Notes under the pieces: model-generated
The model's database searches: none
Told to the model about the DNA's origin: nothing
The model's input: only the letters and a program-made list of their open reading frames with translations
Translations under genes and position numbers: made by a program
In this document: positions 21,267 through 25,572 of the stretch, piece after piece
How the letters are laid out: the number at the start of each line of letters is the position of its first letter
Position numbering within the stretch: the first letter of the stretch is position 1
Assembly (NCBI GenBank): GCA_016946835.1
Contig: JACVTC010000465.1
Span: 1 to 25,572, forward strand
Reading direction: 5' to 3'
DNA length: 25,572 nucleotides
Source: Neocallimastix lanati (nom. inval.)
Taxonomy: Eukaryota > Neocallimastigomycota > Neocallimastigomycetes > Neocallimastigales > Neocallimastigaceae

Positions 21267-21424
21267 TGTTTATAATTTTAACTTTGTTTTTTAAAAATTA
21301 TAAATTTTTTTTTTCTATATAAAATTAATTCTTCAAAATTAATATAAATCCAAGTTGATCTAAAATCTAAATATTCAAAGGTTAATTTTTCATTATTTTG
21401 TTTTTTAATAAAAGTAAATTAATA

Positions 21425-21483
21425 TATAAATAAATAAATAAATATATAAATAAATAAATAAACAAATAAATAAATAAATAAAC

Positions 21484-21512
<29 letters not shown>
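21425..21512. repeat. (AAAT)n microsatellite
   Basis: Tetranucleotide AAAT array with a few C interruptions (AAAC units). Confidence 0.9.
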
Positions 21513-21514
<2 letters not shown>

Positions 21515-21600
21515 ACACAAATAAAAATATCAATGGAAAAAAAAAATAAAGTTAAATTAAATTTTATATAAAAAAAAAAATTTATAATTTTTAAAAAATC

Positions 21601-21768
21601 AAATATTTTCTAATATATTCTTTACCAAGAAAATTTTATAATTATAATTTTCTAATATATCATTTACCAAAGAAATTTTATAATTAAAATTTTATATATA
21701 TAGTTTACCAAGAAAATTTTATAATTAAAATTTTCTATTTATCCTTTACCAAGAAAATTTTATTAATT
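21601..21768. repeat. 41-42-bp tandem repeat, four copies
   Basis: TTTACCAAGAAAATTTTATA recurs with starts at 21621, 21663, 21704 and 21745 (spacing 42, 41, 41) with small variations. Confidence 0.85.
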
Positions 21769-21824
21769 ATCAAATTATTATTATATGTACATGCATATAT
21801 AATTAAAGTTTTTTTTTTTTTTTT

Positions 21825-22240
21825 TTGAAAGAGTTGCATTTCGAAAAATGGAATAGTCAACAAAATAAATGTAGCCTATTGGGGAGTGTGCATTTCGAAA
21901 ATTTTTATTACAAAAATTTGTATTTTGTTGTATGGCTTAAATATTTTTAATTTTAAGCCACTTAATTTTATTAAAAATTTAATGAATAATAATCAATTAA
22001 TTAAATAAATAAAATTACAATTTTCAAAAATTTTCAAACACGTAATCTTACGTGGGGCGTATATCTAATTGTATCATAATTTTGTGGCTTTTTTCTACAA
22101 TTTTTAAAAAGCCATATATTCACAATATGGCGTGAATAATAAATGTGGTGATATTTTATGACAAAAATTTATAAGCCACCAAGAATTTGGCGAAATTTAA
22201 CTGGACAAAATTCAACTTTTGGCGAAATACAACACTTCAA
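21825..22240. mobile_element. Possible MITE-like non-autonomous DNA element
   Basis: About 416 bp of higher-complexity sequence with imperfect terminal inverted repeats. The left end reads TTGAAAGAGTTGCATTTCG (21825-21843); the right end, reverse-complemented, reads TTGAAGTGTTGTATTTCG (22223-22240). Similarity continues inward (AAAA, then GGAAT or TTGAAT). Each end also has a subterminal echo: GCATTTCGAAAA again at ~21890, and TTTGGCGAAAT at ~22187. Inside are hairpins: 9-bp arms 21933-21941/21952-21960 (TGGCTTAAA), 7-bp arms 22039-22045/22048-22054 (CACGTAA), 8-bp arms 22086-22093/22106-22113, and 7-bp arms 22111-22117/22125-22131. No coding sequence and no convincing target-site duplication were found. 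It lies ~550 bp upstream of the MULE gene, so mobilisation by that family is an open possibility. Confidence 0.4.
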
Positions 22241-22264
22241 TAAATAATAATTAGGTTAGGTATT

Positions 22265-22560
22265 TCTATTTAACATTGAAAAATAAAATAAAAATAAATA
22301 AACATTTTATTTTTTAATGCTTAAAAAATAAAATAAAAATAAGAAATAAGAAAACTTTTTTTTTAAACATTGAAAAATAAAATAAAAATAAATAAACATT
22401 TTATTTTTTAAGCATCAAAAAATAAAAAAAAAAAAAAATAAGAAATAAGAAAACTTCTTTTTTAAACATTAAAAAATAAAATAAAAATAAATAAAAATTT
22501 ATTTTTTAAGCATTAAAAAATAAAAAAAATAAAATAAAACAAAAAATAAAAAATAAAAAT
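22265..22560. repeat. ~94-99-bp tandem repeat, about three copies
   Basis: AACATTGAAAAATAAAAT-type starts occur at 22272, 22366 and 22465. Each is followed by AATAAACATTTTATTTTTTA and then AAGAAATAAGAAAAC. Confidence 0.8.
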
Positions 22561-22570
22561 AAAAATAAAT

Positions 22571-22685
22571 AAATAAAATAGTAAATAAAGAAATAATAAA
22601 TAATTAATAATTAAATAATTATTTAAATAAAATAGTAAATAAAGAAATAATAAATAATTAATAATTAAATAATTATTTAAATAAT
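22571..22685. repeat. 54-bp direct repeat, two copies
   Basis: AAATAAAATAGTAAATAAAG starts at 22571 and 22625, and the full 54-bp unit repeats essentially exactly. Confidence 0.85.
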
Positions 22686-22786
22686 TATATAATTAATTAA
22701 AAAAAGGTTTATTATTTTAAATATTAAAAAAAAAAAAAAAAAGTTTCAAAGCATTTAAAAGTATATTTATTAAAATATTTTATTGA

Positions 22787-24211
22787 AAAATTTTAATTAT
22801 TAATGGAAGACAATATAGAAATGAACAAATTATTATTAATAAAAAACACAAATTTAATTTTTCATTTCAAAGGAAAGATAAATCAAAAATTTATAGATGC
22901 ACTGAATATAAGACTTTAAATAAATGTAAATCTTTAATTATTTTAAATGATAAAAAGGAGGTTTTAAAATATGAAAGTTTACATAACCATCTCGAAAAAG
23001 AAATTAATGTGTCTATATCAGTAGCAAAGCATAAAATTAAGGAAGAAATTAAGAAAAATTCAATTCCTATGGATATAAAACCTAAACATATATTTAATGC
23101 CGTTTCTCAAGAAATGGGACTTATATGTCCCGAATATAGTACAATTAGATCCCAAATAATAAGAAATATAAATAAACAATTTCCTCCAAACATAAAAGGT
23201 TTTGATGATATTCCCATTGAATCAGAATATTATAAAACTAAAAGAAATGAAAATTTTATGATATTTAAAAATACTGATCTAATAATCTTTCAATCACCAT
23301 TCCAAGCATATTTATTTTCGAATTATCATAAAAATATATTTGCGGACGGTACATTTTATGCAGCACCGAAATTTAGTTATCAGTTATTTATAACAAGAAC
23401 TTATGTTGGGGAATTTAATATGTTTTACACTACTTCCATTTCTATATTAAAAAATAAAAAGCAATCTACATATGAAACATTATTTAAAGAAATAAAAAAA
23501 AACGCAAATAAATTTAGGAGTAATACATTAATTACTACAATTAATTTTCATTGTGATTTTGAACAAGGTATATCTAATGCCGCAAAAAAAGTTTTTCCCA
23601 ATATAAATATTAAATATTGTGTTTGGCATTACAAAAGATCATTAGAAAAACAAAAAAATATCTTATGTTATCATGAAGTGAAGAATAATAATGATGTATA
23701 TAATTATTATAAAGCTATTTCGAACTTACCGTTTATAAACCCTAACTATATATTTGATATTTATATTATAATAAAAAGAATTTGTCAAAAAAAAAAGTAT
23801 AATAATTTTCTGCAATTTTTAGAATATTTTAATAAAAATTATTTACTTAAGTATAATGTTAGTAATTGGAATTATTATGAAAATATAGAGCATTTAACAA
23901 ACAATGCATCAGAATCTTATAATAGCTACTTAAATAATATATTTCCAAATAAGCCTTTATTTTATAAATTAATATATATATTAAAAGAAGAAGAAAACTT
24001 ATCTTATAATGATTATCAAAGGAGAACTAAAGGAAATTGGAAAAAAAAGCAAAAAATATTTAGTGCAACTGATGAAATTAAAATTTTAATTGAAAATTAC
24101 AAAAGTAAGGAAATAAATTTATTTTATAATGGATGCAACAGAAATGAATTAATTAAATTATGGAAAGAATGTTTAATTGATTTAAACGATATAAATATTA
24201 ATTTAAAATAA
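22787..24211 (+). CDS. MULE-type transposase with FLYWCH finger, nearly intact
   Basis: Mutator-like DDE transposase. The frame is open from 22787 (after TGA 22784) to TAA 24209-24211, 474 codons. The FLYWCH-type finger is near 22840-23000 (YRCTEYKTLNKC ... HNH). The catalytic triad lies in FADGTF (Asp at 23345), HCDFEQG (Asp at 23555) and TNNASESYN (Glu at 23912), with the family CVWHYKR motif between. The C-terminus is helical and Lys-rich. The start is a problem. The nearest upstream ATG (22803) is one nucleotide out of frame with the finger, the frame has no ATG before ~23069, and GTG 23009 would remove the finger. A 5' indel or a short unseen upstream exon is likely. The gene is opposite in orientation to, and clearly diverged from, the broken copy at 8968-10417. 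All catalytic residues are kept, so it may be recently active or only lightly decayed. Confidence 0.85.
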   Translation, partial: KILIINGRQYRNEQIIINKKHKFNFSFQRKDKSKIYRCTEYKTLNKCKSLIILNDKKEVLKYESLHNHLEKEINVSISVAKHKIKEEIKKNSIPMDIKPKHIFNAVSQEMGLICPEYSTIRSQIIRNINKQFPPNIKGFDDIPIESEYYKTKRNENFMIFKNTDLIIFQSPFQAYLFSNYHKNIFADGTFYAAPKFSYQLFITRTYVGEFNMFYTTSISILKNKKQSTYETLFKEIKKNANKFRSNTLITTINFHCDFEQGISNAAKKVFPNINIKYCVWHYKRSLEKQKNILCYHEVKNNNDVYNYYKAISNLPFINPNYIFDIYIIIKRICQKKKYNNFLQFLEYFNKNYLLKYNVSNWNYYENIEHLTNNASESYNSYLNNIFPNKPLFYKLIYILKEEENLSYNDYQRRTKGNWKKKQKIFSATDEIKILIENYKSKEINLFYNGCNRNELIKLWKECLIDLNDININLK

Positions 24212-24340
24212 ATAATCTTAATTTAAAAAAATGCAAGAAAAATAAAAATTTATTTATTTTAAATTTATATTTATAATTGTTTAAATAATAATTAAATAAT
24301 CTTAATTTAAAAAAATGCTAGAAAAATACAAATTTATTTA
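24208..24340. repeat. Direct repeat, 84-bp spacing, at the MULE 3' end
   Basis: AATAATCTTAATTTAAAAAA followed by ATGC(A/T)AGAAAAATA starts at 24211 and again at 24295. The first copy overlaps the transposase stop codon. Confidence 0.8.
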
Positions 24341-24437
24341 CCTATTGTGTTTATTTAATAATCTTAATAGAAATTATCTTTTAGTTATTTTTATTAAGTA
24401 ATTTATAACTAAAACCGATTTATTTGATATTAGTTAA

Positions 24438-24800
24438 AATTTTATTAATATCAATATCAATATTATATAATTATAAATTTTATTAATATCAATATCAATA
24501 TTATATAATTATAAATTTTATTAATATCAATATCAATATTATATAATTATAAATTTTATTAATATCAATATCAATATTATATAATTATAAATTTTATTAA
24601 TATCAATATCAATATTATATAATTATAAATTTTATTAATATCAATATCAATATTATATAATTATAAATTTTATTAATATCAATATCAATATTATATAATT
24701 ATAAATTTTATTAATATCAATATCAATATTATATAATTATAAATTTTATTAATATCAATATCAATATTATATAATTATAAATTTTATTAATATCAATATA
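24438..24800. repeat. 38-bp minisatellite, nine perfect units plus a partial
   Basis: Unit starts (TATTAATATCAATATCAATA) fall exactly every 38 bp at 24443, 24481, 24519, 24557, 24595, 24633, 24671, 24709 and 24747. A tenth, truncated unit is at 24785. I saw no base differences between full units, which indicates recent expansion. Confidence 0.95.
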
Positions 24801-25194
24801 CTTTTCAAAATTAATTATGGTATTAAAAATATTAAATTCAATAAAAGATTTTTATTATTTTATTAAAATTATAATTGTTATTATTATATTTTAATAATAA
24901 TTGATTCATATTGATCAAACATTATAAATATTACTATGCAAATAATTAATTATTTTAATAGGATCAATTATTCAACTCTTATTGTTTTAATTTTTAATTC
25001 TTATATCATTTAAATTAATATATATATATCGTTTATGAAAATATGAATTATAAATAATTAAAATTATTTACTTTTCATTTAAATTTTTTTATTTACTATA
25101 ATAAAATATAATAATTAAAAAACAAACGTTATTATAACTAATTTTTTTTTTAGAAAAATAAATGAAAAAAATTAAAATATATAAGATTCCTATA
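24801..25194. other. AT-rich spacer
   Basis: No gene, RNA or clear repeat is seen between the minisatellite and the right-hand satellite. Confidence 0.5.
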
Positions 25195-25572
25195 TATATA
25201 AAATAATTATTATATTTTATTTTATTATATATTTTTTTTATTTTATTTTATTTTATTTTATTTTATTATATTTTTTTTTATTTTATTTTATTTTATTTTA
25301 TTTCATTTCATTTTATTTTATTTTATTTTATTTTATTCAATCTGTACTTTCTTATTTAATATTCTACTTTTTATTTTATTTTATTATATTATATTTTATT
25401 TTATTTTATTTCATTTCATTTTATTTTATTTTATTTTATTTTATTTTATTCAATCTGTACTTTCTTATTTAATATTCTACTTTTTATTTTATTTTATTAT
25501 ATTATATTTTATTTTGTTTTATTTTATTTTATTTCATTTCATTTTATTTTATTTTATTATATTTATTTTATT
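25195..25572. repeat. Divergent satellite at the right end, ~113-bp units
   Basis: TTTTA pentamer tracts flank the core CAATCTGTACTTTCTTATTT at 25338 and 25451 (period 113), with TTTCATTTCA and TTATATTATATT landmarks. The first 12 bases of the core and the spacer are the same as in the left-end satellite, on the same strand, but the core then diverges. Confidence 0.88.

Noticed and set aside
8700-24450. Long terminal inverted repeats common to both MULE genes
   Set aside because: Comparing the flanks by eye gave only A/T-rich similarity. The 11-bp motif at 8706 is in the wrong orientation to be the left end of the first copy.

Overview
The window is extremely AT-rich. It is full of (TTTTA)n, (AAAT)n and long A or T homopolymers, with short islands of normal complexity. 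The protein families point to a eukaryote, most likely an anaerobic gut fungus (Neocallimastigomycota: Piromyces, Neocallimastix, Anaeromyces or a relative). The evidence is a AAA-ATPase-like/PD-(D/E)XK protein of a bacterial-type family that I recall as expanded in these fungi, FLYWCH/MULE transposases, an Asn-rich copia-like Gag, and very low GC. The assignment is an inference from family content. Nothing looks prokaryotic in layout: there are no operons, Shine-Dalgarno sites, tRNA genes or CRISPR arrays.

Layout. 1-8110 is a satellite whose unit is a conserved ~31-bp core plus a (TTTTA)n spacer. Units measured in the clean part are 47 or 57 bp long, and a ~3.64-kb higher-order block is present twice almost unchanged. 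8968-10417 (minus) is a MULE transposase gene killed by one nonsense codon and two 1-nt frameshifts. 10418-13435 holds AT-rich tandem repeats, a dispersed repeat (X1), a 38-bp perfect palindrome, and a strongly decayed AAA-ATPase-like pseudogene (copy A) that contains a 35-bp-arm inverted duplication. 13436-15208 is the only clearly intact gene, the 590-aa AAA-ATPase-like/PD-(D/E)XK protein (copy B). 15209-16194 is its 3' flank, repeated at 18352-19234. Between them, 16822-18351 is a third paralogue (copy C). It has lost its P-loop region, is joined to a second copy of X, and carries three 1-nt deletions. 19177-20295 (minus) is a copia-like Gag fragment. 20296-21190 is a higher-complexity island with a possible membrane-protein relic. 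21190-22690 is microsatellites, tandem repeats and a possible MITE (21825-22240). 22787-24211 is a second, nearly intact MULE transposase on the plus strand. 24438-24800 is a perfect 38-bp minisatellite. 25195-25572 is a divergent form of the left-end satellite.

How the parts relate. Three tandem paralogues (one eroded, one intact, one recently broken) indicate birth-and-death evolution of the AAA/nuclease family. They sit between two outward-facing MULE genes and beside a retroelement relic. This looks like a repeat-rich, transposon-populated region. Satellite at both window ends suggests that the window is a whole contig that ended where satellite could not be assembled.
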